Positions 33,521 through 48,478 of a stretch of DNA of 64,000 nucleotides are shown here, in pieces. Below the pieces are notes generated by a model. The model was not told where the DNA came from. It saw only the letters and a list, made by a program, of their open reading frames with translations, and searched no databases. The DNA lies in NCBI RefSeq assembly GCF_030463535.1, contig NC_132893.1, forward strand, positions 30,822,782-30,886,781, written 5' to 3'. The translations under genes were made by a program, and so were the position numbers. How positions within the stretch are numbered: the stretch's first letter is position 1; each line of letters opens with the position of its first letter. Source of the DNA: Salminus brasiliensis. Lineage: Eukaryota; Chordata; Actinopteri; Characiformes; Bryconidae.

Positions 33521-34094
33521 TGTAAATAAGCTGGTTTTCGCAGCTTAGAAAGTGGATAGTGAAAGTGGATTTGTGGTGATGGAGAGCGCAACAATGGCAC
33601 AGTATAGAGGGGCTGTAATGGCTTGACTTTCTAACCTTGTTTACACCAAAAAAGCAAATATTAAATCATAAATCATAAAATCACATGACTAAATCATGAG
33701 CATGAGCCAAGCATGTCATTACACTGCCATGTTTATCACAGAAACCTGGTAAACATGGTACTACAGATTTGCCTGTTGCATTAGCATCAAGCTAACAGTG
33801 GTGCATTCATTGGAGATAGTTGAAGCTTATAAGAGACATTTAAGGAACGTATTCTCAGCTCTGGATGTTATGCTGGAGGTTGACTCCTTCAGTAAAGCTT
33901 CGAACCCAGAGCCTGTCTCTGAATTTCACTGTTAGACTAATGCTAAATGCCTAACTTACTCTGGAAAGGACAGACAGGCAGCTGAGTGGGGGTTAAATCG
34001 AGCAGAACATCCAAACAGCTGGTAGAATCACATGCCTTTGAGAATAGGAAACACCAGAGAACGTGTAGCGCGGAGAACCGAGAACTGAATGGGT

Positions 34095-34290
34095 CAATAT
34101 GGAGCCTTTGTGCAGAACCCTAATTTGCAAATTATTCATGGTTTTTATGCACTCAGGGTCTCAACACGGAGCAGCACGGCACGGTTTAACTCTAATTATA
34201 GGGCTTTTTAACACTGGCTTAAGAACATTCAAGACATCAGGGAGCATTAGCACTCCATGCACTGATCAGCCCACCAGCTAATCAGCACTC
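34095..34290. other. Unique block resembling a conserved non-coding element
   Basis: The block contains the perfect palindrome AATTTGCAAATT (octamer-like), TAATTTGCAAATTATTCATG and TCTAATTATAGG (homeobox-like sites). It is not part of any repeat seen elsewhere in the window. Conservation cannot be tested here. Confidence 0.35.
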
Positions 34291-34394
34291 AGTAGCCCCA
34301 AAGCTATCGTCTATCTGCCCAAAGTCGCTGTGATGTAGAAAAACTATGAACATGCTTGTAAGTTTTCATTGATTTTTCATTGATTGGCTGGAGT

Positions 34395-34570
34395 CACCGG
34401 TCTTATCCGCAGTCGTCTGACTGCAGGTTTTCATTCCTTTCATTCCAGCCAAGCAGAAGCACTCTTGAGTCCACTTATTTAATCAGCTGGGCTCAGTCTT
34501 CAAATCATTGATTAGTTACATAAGTTGTGCTCCAGTTTGACCCCAGTTCATGGCATTATTGGCTCCTATT
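34395..34570. repeat. Dispersed teleost repeat (CTGCAGGTTTTCATTCC)
   Basis: The segment with CTGCAGGTTTTCATTCC, CCAAGCAGAAGCA, TTATTTAATCAGCTG and CTCAGTCTTCAAATCA matches a widespread fish repeat of uncertain class. It has no ORF. Confidence 0.5.
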
Positions 34571-34664
34571 TGGCATTTTTCTTTTTTAAGAATGTGGCTT
34601 CGCTGGGTTGTGATCTTTCGTATATAGTCGCTGTTCAACTGTCAGCAAGAAATCATCTTAACTA

Positions 34665-34810
34665 AGTCATTTTCAAGCATTTCTATTGGTCCATTAATTG
34701 GAATTGACATTTTGACGCAATGACAAGCACAACTGTCAGATCCATAATATGCTGAAAAGTGAAAAAAAATGGAGATACAAGGTTTTTGCATGACAGTGAC
34801 ACCACGTTAA
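34665..34810. repeat. Dispersed repeat (TTCTATTGGTCC / ATGGAGATACAAGG)
   Basis: It has the same word order as 3120-3330 and 42430-42600: TTTCTATTGGTCCATTAATT, ACATTTTGACGCAATG, AAATGGAGATACAAGGTTTT. The class is unknown. Confidence 0.6.
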
Positions 34811-35169
34811 GTCTTAAGTCATGTTAAGTGGTTCTTGGTTGTGGTCTTGGAGTTCCATTGTTCTGCATGTTGTAGTGTGTGTGCTCCAACACATCCAGGG
34901 CTTGTTCTTTACATAATTTGCTGTAGGGGGCTCAGCATTGAGCCCCACTGTGTTAAACGATTATGAACATGGTGTACCTGTAGGGATAATACAGGGCTGC
35001 CAAAAACATTTTTGGACACCAGTCATGCATTGGCTTATTGACCTCATCTGGCGTAAACAAAAAAATGTGAAAATGAGATTTTTCATCATTTCACCATGAA
35101 ATAAACAACTGATACTCTTTAACTTTCTGTATTATTTAACTTTCTTTACTTTTTTGTTATTATAAATAT

Positions 35170-35310
35170 TCTGTTTCTCTCTTTTTATATTGATATTTAT
35201 GTCGGCAAATGGAGGAACTGCAAAGTAAGAATTTCATTCTTCAGTGTAACTGCTTGTTTCTGCTGTGCACATGACAATAAACGCTTGAATCTTGAATCTA
35301 TTACCAGAAC
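35170..35310 (+). mobile_element. Retroposon 3' end with simple-repeat tail
   Basis: AAGAATTTCATTCTTCAGTG, TGCACATGACAATAAACGCT and a TTGAATCTTGAATC tail resemble the 3' end of a non-LTR retroposon. A similar end lies at 58830-58912. Only the terminal part is present. Confidence 0.5.
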
Positions 35311-36079
35311 AAAAAAAAAAACCTAGGCCTTCATCACTGTTGCTTAATTATTATCCTTAAGCTGTATTTAAGCTTGCAGCATGATAAAATACCAAATGGA
35401 AAAAAATAAGTCAGCTTTTCATTTTATATAATGGTGAAATATGGACACATCCCAGATTATGTGCCTCACGACTGCGGCAAAGCTTGCGAAGGTCTTCCCG
35501 TTCCTGAAACTGTGCAGGTGCATTCTGCAGGAAGGTCTTAGCAGGCTGTATGAGTGTGTGTCTATCTTAAGCCTGGTCTGCCTCCTGGGTCAAGCTCCTC
35601 CATCTCTAGCTTCATGTATAACTCACCAGCTATGCACTTTCCCTTTCTTAGAGTGCTTATTGGGTGCCAGTGTTTGGGTCTCGGCAGTGAGAAAAGTGTA
35701 ACTAATGGACAGACGGAGTCTCGGCTGCAGTCAGAAGAACTTAAAGTCCAGTCTGCAGCACTGCATGTTTGAGCATTTTCTCTTCACTTTATTCAGCCTG
35801 TCGGTTAATTAATGCACTCTGGTACACTTAAGGACATCAGCTTTAATTAAAGCCATAGTTTAGCCTCTGGTCTCTGGACTCTGGTTGCAAATTTGATAAC
35901 ATGGCAGGGTATAGAACGGCAATGGGAATGGAAGCAGGGTGTCCATGTTTTCTACAGTCATTGATAGTGTCTGTTAATGGCTAAAATCCCACCCTTCGAC
36001 AAAAAGCACCAATCAGCTTGCTGGTTGCGTCATGACAAGACAAGACAACCATATTCGCCATTTGCGTTGGACAGAGATG

Positions 36080-36320
36080 GAATTTGGCCTACGCCTTTAA
36101 CCCATCCGTGCAGTGAACACACACACATATCCACTAGTGAGCAAACACACACAGTGACAGTGAGCACACATGCCCGAAACAGTGGGCAGCCATTGCTGCA
36201 GTACCCAGCAGTGGAGCAGGGATGGTTAAGAGCCTTGCTCAAGGGCCCAACAGTGGCAGCTAGCCGAGCCCGGGCATTGAACCCACAACCCTGTCATCAA
36301 CAGCCCGGTGCTGTACCTGA
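36080..36320 (-). mobile_element. tRNA-derived SINE, minus orientation
   Basis: Read on the minus strand: GTTGTGGGTTCAATGCCCGG (B-box region), then TGCCACTGTTGGGCCCTTGA and GCAAGGCTCTTAACC, a familiar teleost SINE body. CA repeats occupy its distal part. Confidence 0.7.
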
Positions 36321-37969
36321 ATAACCTGAATAACTGCCAAAGATGCAAAGATGGCCGTAGAGTGAACAGACTTGCCTATGAGGACTGAAACACACAAATC
36401 TCAGTGCAGGGTTTTGAGATGAAGAAGTGTTAGAGCTGGTAAGCAAGGCTTACCTTTTAGCCTAGCACTACTGGGGTGAGTGGTGCTTTCCTTGGTGGCA
36501 CTTTTTCCTGGTGGTGCTTCCTGAGATAGCTAGCTTTAGCTTTTAGCCTAGCACAGATACGCATTGAGTTCCCCTGGGTGCCATCTGGGCAAGCCGTGGT
36601 CATGAGGCCTAGTTTGTGAAGGAACCCATTTTCCTATAACTAACTATGGTCTGGAAGTGACAGACATGCTCTCCACCATATTCTGCTGATGTGGCCACTA
36701 GGTTTGACCAGTGCCAAGCCTGTGATGTAACAGTTTTGGGGTTTTGGATTTGGCTTGTTTTGCAGCTCTATTTTAGTTGTGGATTTTCTTCTGGAGGAAG
36801 AAACAACAGTGCTTGAGGTTCACCCTTTCTGCTGGTTCACGTTTCTTTTCTGTGCTGACCTGAGCTCAGTTTTCTGGCTCTCCACTAAGGTTTGGACGGC
36901 AGTGATGAGCAGGAAGGATGAAATTCTTCTCTGAATCTACAGTGCATTCCTGCTACCCCATAATGGCCTCCCCTTCTGCATCTTAACACCACATCCCCCA
37001 TATTACTGCCAAAGAGCATAAAACACACGGCCTGGCACACCTTCTTCACTCTGAAGTGGAGAGAGAGAACGAAAGACAGGCAGAAAGGCAGCACTCCTGG
37101 GACAGTAAGGTACATCTGGAAGAGGAATAACTCAAGGCTTGTCATAAAACATCGATACTCCTAAGGTCTGGCTGCGCGAGCAGGATGCAGAGGAGCCGAT
37201 TACAGCTTTAAATTATTCATCCCCGCTACCCCTGACTCCATATTTTATTGCAGGTTCAGGTCTGACATTACATTCATCTAGCATGCTGTACACACATGCA
37301 CACACACACACACATCACACACATGCTCACACAAGGGTCACAAGGGGGCTAATTTATAGTGTCTTCAATCTTGCTGCATGTTTCACTGGGTGACATGAGC
37401 AACTGAGATGTGAAATTTTAGCAAGTCATGATGCAAGTAGTTCTGGGGAAGGTATGACATACAGTGTCATCACCAATGTTTGGCTCACAGTTTTCTACAC
37501 ACAAAAAATTCAAGGTAAATTTGTTGGCATAAAGATCTGGAACATACCTGAAAATCCACCATGGACTACCTGAAGCTTTTTGGAATGGCCCTTACATTTG
37601 TCAATTGGCCCAGGGTTTTGTCCCAGTATTCCCTCGTATCCTCTGCACCCTCAAAGCAAGCCTTGATTGTTACTTCTAAATGAATTAAACAAATATTACT
37701 TCTTCAGTTGGTTAATTTTCTGCCTCAGTGTTAGAAACACATACAATACTACAGATTCTACAGACAATGAGGACAGTTAAATTACATATTTACAAAAATG
37801 TACTAATATATTAGTAAGATACATTATTTAGTTTATTTAAATGTGTATTTAAATGTAGTTAAACTTGAGGTTTTGAGTTATATATAAAGTTATGGTTATA
37901 TATTCTATGCAAATTATGCAAATGGTTGGGCGCTCTTGGCCAAGTATCACCTTTTGCCATTTTTTAAAA

Positions 37970-38640
37970 TGGACTTTTTATACATTTTTTAACAATTACT
38001 TTTTTTCATTTTTTTAACAATGCCATTTTTAAAATAGAATTGTTATTAATTTTTTAAATAATGACATTTTTTAAATATAATTTTTTTTCATTTTTTTAAC
38101 AATGCCATGTTTAAAATAATATATATTCATTGTTTTAACAATGACATTTTTTAAAATAGAATTTTTATTCATTTGTTTAACAATGACATTTTTAAAAATA
38201 GAATTTTTATTCATTTTTTTAACAATGCCATTTCAAATAGAATTTTTATTAATTTTTATCAATGCCATTTTTTAAAATAATTTTTATTCATTTTTTTTAA
38301 CAATGCCATTTTTTTAAATAGAATTTTTATTCATTTTTTTAACAATGACATTTTTTAAAATAGAATTTTATTCATTTTTTTTAACAATGCCATTTTAAAA
38401 ATCATTTTTATTCATTTTTTTTAACAATGCCATTTTAAATAGAATTTTTATTCATTTTTAACAATGCCATTTTAAATAGAATTTTTATTCATTTTGTTTT
38501 AACAATGACATTTTTAAAATAGACTTTTTATGCATTTTTTAACAATTACTTTTTTTCATTTTTTTTACAATGCCATTTTTAAAATAGAATTGTTATTAAT
38601 TTTTTTAATAATGACATTTTTTTAAATTATTTTTTAAATA
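37970..38640. repeat. AT-rich minisatellite, unit about 40-55 bp
   Basis: At least twelve copies of a unit with TTTTTTAACAATGCCATTTT and AATAGAATTTTTATTCATTT, diverged by small indels in A and T runs. No coding potential is present. Confidence 0.92.
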
Positions 38641-39139
38641 ATAATGGCTTTCCTATGGTCTGTGTGTGAAACTGGATCACCCCCAGCAGGTGAGTATATT
38701 GGAATAATGGTATACATTTATTGGTGGGTTTTATTGTATTGTAAGCATCCCTTTGACTATCTTGACTAGTTTGGCTAACTTGGCTCAGTAGTCAGGTGAG
38801 CTATTTTCATTACACTCAGCATTACAGACTACGCTAAAGCACTGGTTATCTACCTGAGCTCTACAAACTCAGGGAAGTTTAATGATTGGACGTCTGCATG
38901 AATAAAGTCTTTTGAAACTATTGTTACCAAGGCAACCGGCATGGAGGCTTATCAAAAATACAAATCCTCATAGAGCAGCCTGAATGTACAGACAGTGAAC
39001 ATGCCGCTACATACACTCAGCGGCACATTGTGTTGACCACTGCTGAAGATCTTATACGAGCAGTTCAGTACGCTGGTCAGTCTTCTCTTCATGGTGCTCG
39101 TCTGTACTCCTTGAAACTCCTTGAAACTTGTAAAAAGTC

Positions 39140-39370
39140 GTACTGTCTGGATGATTACCATCCAGCAACAGAGTCATAGTAGACACCTAACGCTCACTGA
39201 TGCACATGGAGGCCTCCCCCACAGCTTACAGGACTTAAAGCATCTGCCGCTAATATCTTGGTGCCAGATACCACAGGACACCTCCAGAGGTCTTGTGAAG
39301 TCTATGCCTTAAATGCTCAGATTTGTTGTGGCGCCACAATATAAGGCAGGGGATGTTATAGTCCATATGG
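39140..39370 (+). mobile_element. Tc1-like transposon remnant (3' part)
   Basis: CAGCTTACAGGACTTAAAGC ATCTGCCGCTAATATC, GTGCCAGATACCACAGGACA and CAGAGGTCTTGTGAAG match the C-terminal part of the Tc1-like transposase region seen at 20835 and 62601. The 5' part is missing. Confidence 0.7.
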
Positions 39371-39534
39371 TCAATATCCACCAATCAGACATAAAGTTTA
39401 AAACCGTGTGCCTAATATTAGAGCTCTGACCCCTCGACCTGTCATGACCTTCTCAGCAGTTTGTACTGCAGTGGCTCTGTTGGATCACACCAGACAGCAT
39501 AGCCCTTGCTCTCCACAAGCATCAATGGGCCCTG

Positions 39535-39642
39535 GGTGCCCATGACCCTCTCGCTGGTTCATTTTTAGTAGGTGCTGACTACAGCATTAATGCCGTGGTC
39601 AGCACCTACTAAAAATGAACCAGCGACAGGGTCATGGGCACC
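39535..39642. repeat. 108-bp near-perfect palindrome
   Basis: Arms 39535-39579 and 39598-39642 match as reverse complements with one mismatch. The 18-nt centre is itself nearly palindromic around GCATTAATGC. The arm sequence (CGCTGGTTCATTTTTAGTAG) is related to Tc1-like debris next to it. Confidence 0.9.
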
Positions 39643-40839
39643 TGTATATCTTATCTCTTACCTGATTCTGCATGAATTGGCCTTTACAGGTCCTGAGTGT
39701 TGGCTATAAGTGACAAATGCTTTAATAGCTGTTTCCCTGCTCTCCTTGCCTGTGGCTAAACCACCCAAAGTTCAAACGCCGGTCAGATGTGATTACTACT
39801 GCCATGTAGATACGAATAAGTAAGGCCATCAGAGAACCACAAACAAGGCAATAAAAATGTGGAAATTCATTTGGCCACATTAACTGTGATGGGTTCTTGT
39901 AATTGGCTCATTAATCCAACATCTCTATCAAGGCTTAATGAACAACATATTACATTCAAATAGAATTAGATTGGCTGTAAGACCTGGCCAGAGTAGGTGG
40001 TTTCAAACCCTTCTCCCTCCAGCAGATTTCTATTTGGCACAAACCCTGAGAATCTGAGAAAAGCCCATTGTGTTATTTTTATTAAATTAAACAATACATA
40101 CATGACATACTGTATATGATATTATGCCATTGGACCATCATAACAGTCTCCGCAAAAGAAGAGCTCAAACTGGAAGCGAAAGCCAGGGAGGGCAAACAGG
40201 GATCTGGGCCTGGTTAAAAGCTAACATTAGGAAACTCTAGCTTTTACCAGCTCTTCTCTCAATCGTCCACTCCCTCGAAAACAAACTGGACTACCTCAGA
40301 GGAACCAAATTGGAGCTAAACACACATCAGAAAGGAAGAAAGCCAAACCTGGGGAAGCAAGTGGGGGCTACTCTTCAGCTAGCTAAGTACAACAGCACAT
40401 CCAGCTGAAAGGACACAGCGAGAGGTTGGTGGCACTATCCATTAAGACTGTTGGGAATATCTTTGATGTTTTTTTGCTACAGTGTAAAAACTATGCTAGT
40501 TAATATGGGAGTTCTGTGAAGCACCATCAGTGTAAACCAGCCAATCAAATCCGAGCTTATTGTTTTTTTTCCATAAAGACCTCAGTAGAGTTAGCGTGTT
40601 TTTATTTTGAGGTAAAATAACAGGGTGGTAAATAGCTATATAAAACTGTGTCTGAGCATTTTTCACCCCAACCACATTCACAAACTTACTGTTTATACAT
40701 CAAATAACTTAAAAATACTTAAATACTCAGTAAATCGTCGCTCTCAGAAAAAAAAGGTAAACTTTTGCTAAGCTCATTGTTATGTTACACCCCACCAACA
40801 GTCTATTTTCACGCCTTCCGTCTGAAAGTTTAATTAGTC

Positions 40840-41304
40840 AAGTCAAGTCAACGCTGGCCCACAAAGCCCAGAAAGGACCAGCCCCTCTGTACTTGATGGC
40901 AATGGTCAAAAGACGATCTGCACCAAGAGTACTTCAAGTACGGCTCGGCTTGACCCGCCATCCCTCAAAATCCACGGAAGACGAGCGTCCAGGCTTTTTT
41001 CTGTCCTGGCACCAAAGTGGTGGAACAAGCTTCCCCTGTGTGTCCCCTGGGAGTCCAACGCTCGCTGTCTTCAAACGCAGACTGAAGACTGAAGACTGAA
41101 GACCCACCCACTTGGGCTAATAGCAGAGTGTTCACCCTATTGACTTGTGTTTAGTAGTGTCTAAACTTAGAGGTATCTTTGAATTTTTTGAACCCTATTC
41201 TAACTAGCTGAGGTTTTTCTTGGGTAAATAGCAAAGCACTTTTGTAAGTCACTCTGGATAAGAGCGTTTGCTAAATGCCTTAAATGTAAATGTAAATGTA
41301 AATG
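40840..41304 (+). mobile_element. LINE 3' end (ORF2 C-terminus and tail)
   Basis: The broken frame includes KAQKGPAPLYLMAMVKRR, then in another frame LFSVLAPKWWNKLPL, typical of the C-terminal tail of L2/Rex-like reverse transcriptase ORFs. It ends in GTAAGTCACTCTGGATAAGA and a TAAATG-repeat tail. That tail is shared with SINEs at 7398 and 9552. Frameshifts show it is dead. Confidence 0.7.
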
Positions 41305-42429
41305 AACTGTTCTGATCATAATCATAATCATAATCAAATAATCATGGTGTAGTAGAACTTAATGTAGTCATGGCAGTGATGGTCAGAGTAATGATAGTTA
41401 ATAGTGGTGATATTAATAGTGGCAGAAAGTTCAGAGTCCGTTTAGGTTTTAACATGGTTATTAAACAGGTAGGAGGGTGTGCTGCTGGTCTGGCATGGTT
41501 GGTTTTGGGGGCGGGGCCTGCTGTTTGGACTGGTAGGTGGCAGCTGGTCTGACGCAGGTAGAGGGGACCTCAGCGTGATATCTTTCAGCAGGTCGGGCTG
41601 GGTGACCATTTACTCAGAGAAGGTAAAAAGACGGGGTTAGTTCTGAGAGGATTTTATAGAGAACAGAGAATGTTGAGCAGTATCAGAGTGTGTCTGACGA
41701 CTCTGGCAGGTTGACTATAACAGCCTCATTAAAAGGAGAGAGCCAGAAGGTAACACAGACACAGGAGCACCCTGAAACGCCCTGAAAAAATGATCAACAG
41801 TGCTTGTGAATATATCTATGCAGATGGGCGAAGTGGTCTCCAAATGAGGTGTGTTCAGGTATATTTCGGGTGTATTGCTGTGTATCTTGGCAACGGAAAA
41901 CACAGGAGGTGCATCACTGACTGAAAACAACCTAGGCAGCCCTCAACAGTTGGACGTTTGTTGCTATCTTGGCAGCAAAATGTCAACAACACAGGCGCGT
42001 GCAGACCAATGCGCATACACCCCTGCATAAACCCATAGCATGTGGCAGTTGGCAGCTATGCAAACTTTTACATCAACGATTAACAAAAAATATATAAAAT
42101 ATAAAAATAAAATGTAACATTATTCTAGAGGCGAGATGCTCCACCGCTTCAGCATGCCTTCCCAGGCCGTGCGGATGCACCATAGCTATCCGCCAAAGTT
42201 GGACCGCACCTAGCTCTTACAGGGGATGGCAAGTGGCATACTGATTGGTTTATTGCATTTATTGATTCATTAAGAGACTTAGTACATTCCTTTTGCGTGT
42301 TTCGAACCATGCAAGGCGTACTTTTCCTTGTTGTTACGATAGCAAAGACATGCTGACACGCCCTAAATCAAGCTGGGCGATGCACCGTTGGCGGCTTGCC
42401 TAAAGGTTAGCTGAATTCGCTTAAATAGA

Positions 42430-42600
42430 GCCCCTGAACTTTCAATGGCATTTTGGAGCATTACTATTGGTCAAGTCATCATAATATTTTGACACAATGT
42501 AAACAACCACTGGCAGATTCTCATTACGTCAAAAAGTAAAAAACGCCATAAATGGAGATACAAGTTTTTTGTCCGACAGTAACAAAATGCATTCTTTGGC
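42430..42600. repeat. Dispersed repeat (ACTATTGGTC / AAATGGAGATACAAG)
   Basis: TTACTATTGGTCAAGTCATC, TATTTTGACACAATG and AAATGGAGATACAAGTTTTT align in order with 3120-3330 and 34665-34810. Confidence 0.6.
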
Positions 42601-43595
42601 ACCTTTAGAATGGAAAATATTTGCAGATACTAAAGTGCATTAATTTTTGAATTATTATTTTGAAAACCTTGTTGTCATTCACCCATCTACATCTTTGCTA
42701 ATGCAAATTTTGCTTTGCATGTGACTCAAAACAGGGCAAATAATTTTCACCAATTTTATTATCAACACTGTGTTCATAGTTGTACAGGTTAAAATATGAC
42801 GACATGTTTTGCATCACTTTCTGCTTAGAACATGAAAACAGAGTGTCTAAAAGCTGAAAACAAAATACGGCAATAAAATACTAATGCAGAAAAAATAGAA
42901 CACAATAATAATAATCATAATCATAATAAATGAATTGTGTTACGTTATAGCTTACCTTGCACAAAAATATATATGTGTGTGTGCGTGTAAGTGTGTGTGT
43001 TTGGGATAGCAGAGACTTAAAATACTTTAAGGACACACAGCATAACTACATGGTGATCGCAGAGGTCAAAAGCATCACCATTCGGACCTTGTGTGTCCAC
43101 TACAGAGAAATACCAACGCCACTGCAAAAGCAAAGGGACTGAAAACGCTAAAAGAAAGAGAGTGTTTCTGTAACTCCATCATCAGTGCCATCATACAAAA
43201 GAAGCCTGTCTGCTTTCGAAGCTCTGCCCATATTCACGCTAATCAGGCTGTAATATCAGTGATGTCAAAGAAGAGCAAAACAAAGAAGAGCGAAAAAGGT
43301 GGAGGTCCATACGTCTGGCAAATAGTATACCATTCTCAGTCCAACAAGCAAAGGGTAGAAAGAGCAAATGTAGCCCTTGTAATCCGAGTCCAACTGTGCC
43401 TGAAGCCTGCGCAAGCTTCACACGATGGGTCACATTAGCATCAGCCATTGAATAAATCCTGTGAATGACATCGATGGCTGCAGATGTCTATTCCGACACA
43501 TGAATGCAGGTGGAAAAATGGTCTGGCCCAGTTAACGCAGCAGAACTAACTGAAAGGTTCTAATAGGATGAATCCCAGCCGGCCAGAAACATTTA

Positions 43596-43885
43596 TAGAC
43601 GTTGTTATCTTTTGAATGTAGGTCATGGCATCAGGTTACCAAAATTCAACGTCAGGACAACGTCCAGTGCCAGCGATAATTTAACATAAAAGCTGACGAT
43701 ATTCTGATGGTGTTAAGTTGTGATGTTAAGTAACCAAAATCCAACGTCTACCAAACATCGTATGCCAACATGTTATTGGCGTAAAACATGAACGTTTAGT
43801 TGCGAGGTGTGGTGACCAAATCCCAACATCTACCGAACTTCTGAAACATTTTTACACCATGACTCAAATCAACGTCTGTCTAACA
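43596..43885. repeat. Degenerate tandem repeat with CCAAAATCCAACGTCTACC units
   Basis: Four or so units of about 60-75 bp, each with ACCAAAATTCAACGTC-like words followed by GTTAAGT or TTAGTTG segments. A diverged relative lies at 29310-29545. Confidence 0.7.
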
Positions 43886-43899
43886 TTTGGGATTTCCCA

Positions 43900-44375
43900 A
43901 ATAACATGCCCATGTGGGGCCTGTATGAGTAGCCCAACTGGGAACCAGACAGTTCTGTCCACAGGTTCTATGTTGGCCCCACATATGGATGCCCACCAGG
44001 GTCAGTGATGGGCAGGGGCACTTCTCAGGACCTGTGACTGACAGAGGCCCTAAAAATACATTAATTAAGCATTTTGGCAGAATTCTTAGTGCTGTGGGGC
44101 CCACCGTAAAATCTTTTCATATGGCCCAAAATCCCTGGCAGCGCTCTTGGTGATGGGACCATGAGGGGTTAAACATGGGTCCGATCTGGGTTGTACACTG
44201 CACATGGGGCCTAGATGAGATCCATGTGAGATTAAGTTGGGGTGTAACGATGGGGCCCTTTGGGAAGCCCAACTAGTTCGCAGTAATCACAGATGTACAA
44301 ACCCACAAGCCCATGCCTACCTGGAACCCACCTAGCCCATGTTTAACATGTTAGCTGGGTTCTAACCAAAATGTA
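43900..44375. repeat. Degenerate CCCATGTGGGGCC-type repeat
   Basis: Repeated words such as CCCATGTGGGGCCTGTATGA, GCACATGGGGCCTAGATGAG and AGCCCAACT indicate a degenerate tandem structure. It has no coding potential. It may lie in or beyond the fam163b 3' UTR. Confidence 0.6.
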
Positions 44376-45259
44376 TTGTCTGACCATCGCTGGGTTTGTC
44401 TGTATTGTCTGACCATCGCTCAATTCAATTTTTTTTTTTTAAATGTAATATCCTTCTGACGTCATGACGTTGATGTGCCTGCTGGGATGTATAAAAGAGC
44501 ATCTACCTGCATCTAGAACAGCACATTGAGTGGGGCTTTTTTATGATAAGGATAAACAATAAAGCTTTTTAAAAAATCATTATTTCATTGTTTTGATTCT
44601 GAGCAGTTGCATTATACATACTTTAAATATTTCATTTTCATTTACATCAAGTTATTAAACCATATTATTGCAGCTCTCATGGAGCTTTCAGTACAGCTTG
44701 GATCTATCTTTGTGTTTAAGCCAGATTGGTGTTTGGTGGTTTCTACCATTTCAATGTAAATACACTTTACTTAAGCCACACACTGACAATACAAAAAAAT
44801 TAAAGTTGGATTATATATTCAAAATCAAACTTTTGACTGTGTCTGGTGGTCTTCCTTTAAAAAAAAATCATATGGCAAGACAGACTCTCCAAAGCCCTTT
44901 TTCTAAGATGCTGCTTAATATGTATGTGTTATTTTTGACCAGAGAATCCACTGTTGCTTTGCTTTCTCCACCATCACCAACCTGCAGGCCAGTCAGTAAG
45001 CTAGAGACTGAAAAAATGGGTCAGTCAAGACTGTTATTCAGAGTGTTCGCATGTTCAGAATCCCCCATCTTGCCTTCCGGACATCAGTCTGGCTCTCAGA
45101 AATGTCAGAGATCCATCAGGTCCTGGTATATAGTGCTGCTGTGCTCTGTTGAGCATCCATGGGCCACTCCTTTCCACATATTTACCATATAGTTTGTGTG
45201 CCCAACCCGAAACAGAGCGATCATGCTAGCCTGAGGGCGCAGGCTAGCTGCCAGCACCG

Positions 45260-47365
<2,106 letters not shown>

Positions 47366-47487
47366 CTGAGCGAGAGAGAGAGAGAGAGAGAGAGAGTATA
47401 AGAACATCATCCTTAACATTTTCCCAACTGAATGTAAACGTAATTTACTTTATTAGTAATGTAACTACAGAACAGAATCATTATACA

Positions 47488-48145
47488 CTGATCAGTCATA
47501 ACATTAACACCACCTGCCTAATATCGTGTAGGTCCCCCTTGAGCTGCCAAAACTGACCCGTTCTGACCTGTCAAGGTATTGATTCTACAAGACACATTAA
47601 CTCTTTTATGTTTTTTTTTTTTCAGTTTGTTCTTAATAAGGTCTTCTGTGGGATCGGACCAGACGACCTTCAGTGACCCTGTGGCTCGTTTACCGGTTAT
47701 CCTTCTTTTGGTAGGACTCTTGGTCGGTACTGACCATAGCACACCAAAAAACAAAACAAAACACAAGACACTGCATGCCAGTAAAATCCCACAAGAACTG
47801 CCTAAAGTTTTGGAGATGTTCTGACCCAGTTGTCTAGCCATTATAATTTGATTCTAGTCAAAGTGGCTCTGAATTGACTGTTCACTTCCCTAAATGCTGC
47901 CTAATATGTAAATTCCACCCCTTGACTTAGTGATGGCTAGACCACTGGGTCAGAACATCCTCAAAACTTGATTGGGATTTTACTGGCATGCAGTGGTCAG
48001 AACCAACCGAAAGTGCTCCAAAGAAGGACAACCAGTGAAGCGACGTCAGGGTATGAGCACCTAAGGCTCACTAAAGGACATAAAGGATCAGACAAGGGTG
48101 ACCTACTCAATATTAGGCAGGTGGTGCTAAAGTTACTGCTAAAGA
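47488..48145. mobile_element. Foldback (head-to-head) Tc1-like remnant
   Basis: It begins CACTGATCAGTCATAACATT and ends near ATATTAGGCAGGTGGTGCTA, the two ends of the Tc1-like family. The left half reads as the reverse complement of the transposase start region. The right half (about 47930-48010) carries the same region forwards: both contain TGGCTAGAC-ACTGGGTCAGA and GGGATTTTACTGGCATGCAG. The halves thus form a long imperfect inverted repeat. Confidence 0.75.
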
Positions 48146-48440
48146 TTGCTGTACATTACAAATAGTAAAGAATAACGAAGAATCAAGTCAAGACAGTGCT
48201 GAGCTGAGCGAGAGGGATGAGAGAGGAAAGAAGAAAGAAAAGGAGCTGATGAGATCACAAGTAACCTTCCCTGCCACCACTAAACCTTCAGCAAGCTGTT
48301 GAACCCTGCTGACTTCAATCAAACGCGTCAAAAGAATAAGCTACGGCTGTTTTATCCTGCCTAACATCGGCCGCATCTATGACCTGAATATGGCCAAAAT
48401 GGTCACATTTAGAGAAATGATGGAGTGAAATGGGCAGAAC

Positions 48441-48445
<5 letters not shown>

Positions 48446-48476
<31 letters not shown>
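48446..48476. repeat. (GA)n microsatellite
   Basis: A short GA run upstream of fam163b. The Ser/Leu ORF across it is an artefact. Confidence 0.85.

Positions 48477-48478
<2 letters not shown>

Noticed and set aside
40782..41099. 105-codon ORF
   Set aside because: Frameshifted C-terminal part of a LINE reverse-transcriptase ORF, not a host gene.
44668..45192. 174-codon plus-strand ORF opposite the fam163b 3' region
   Set aside because: No recognisable domain, no splice or promoter context, and low-complexity composition; probably chance in the likely fam163b 3' UTR.
47518..47841. 107-codon minus-strand ORF
   Set aside because: Reads through the reversed half of a Tc1-like remnant; only the first part resembles the transposase and the rest is debris.
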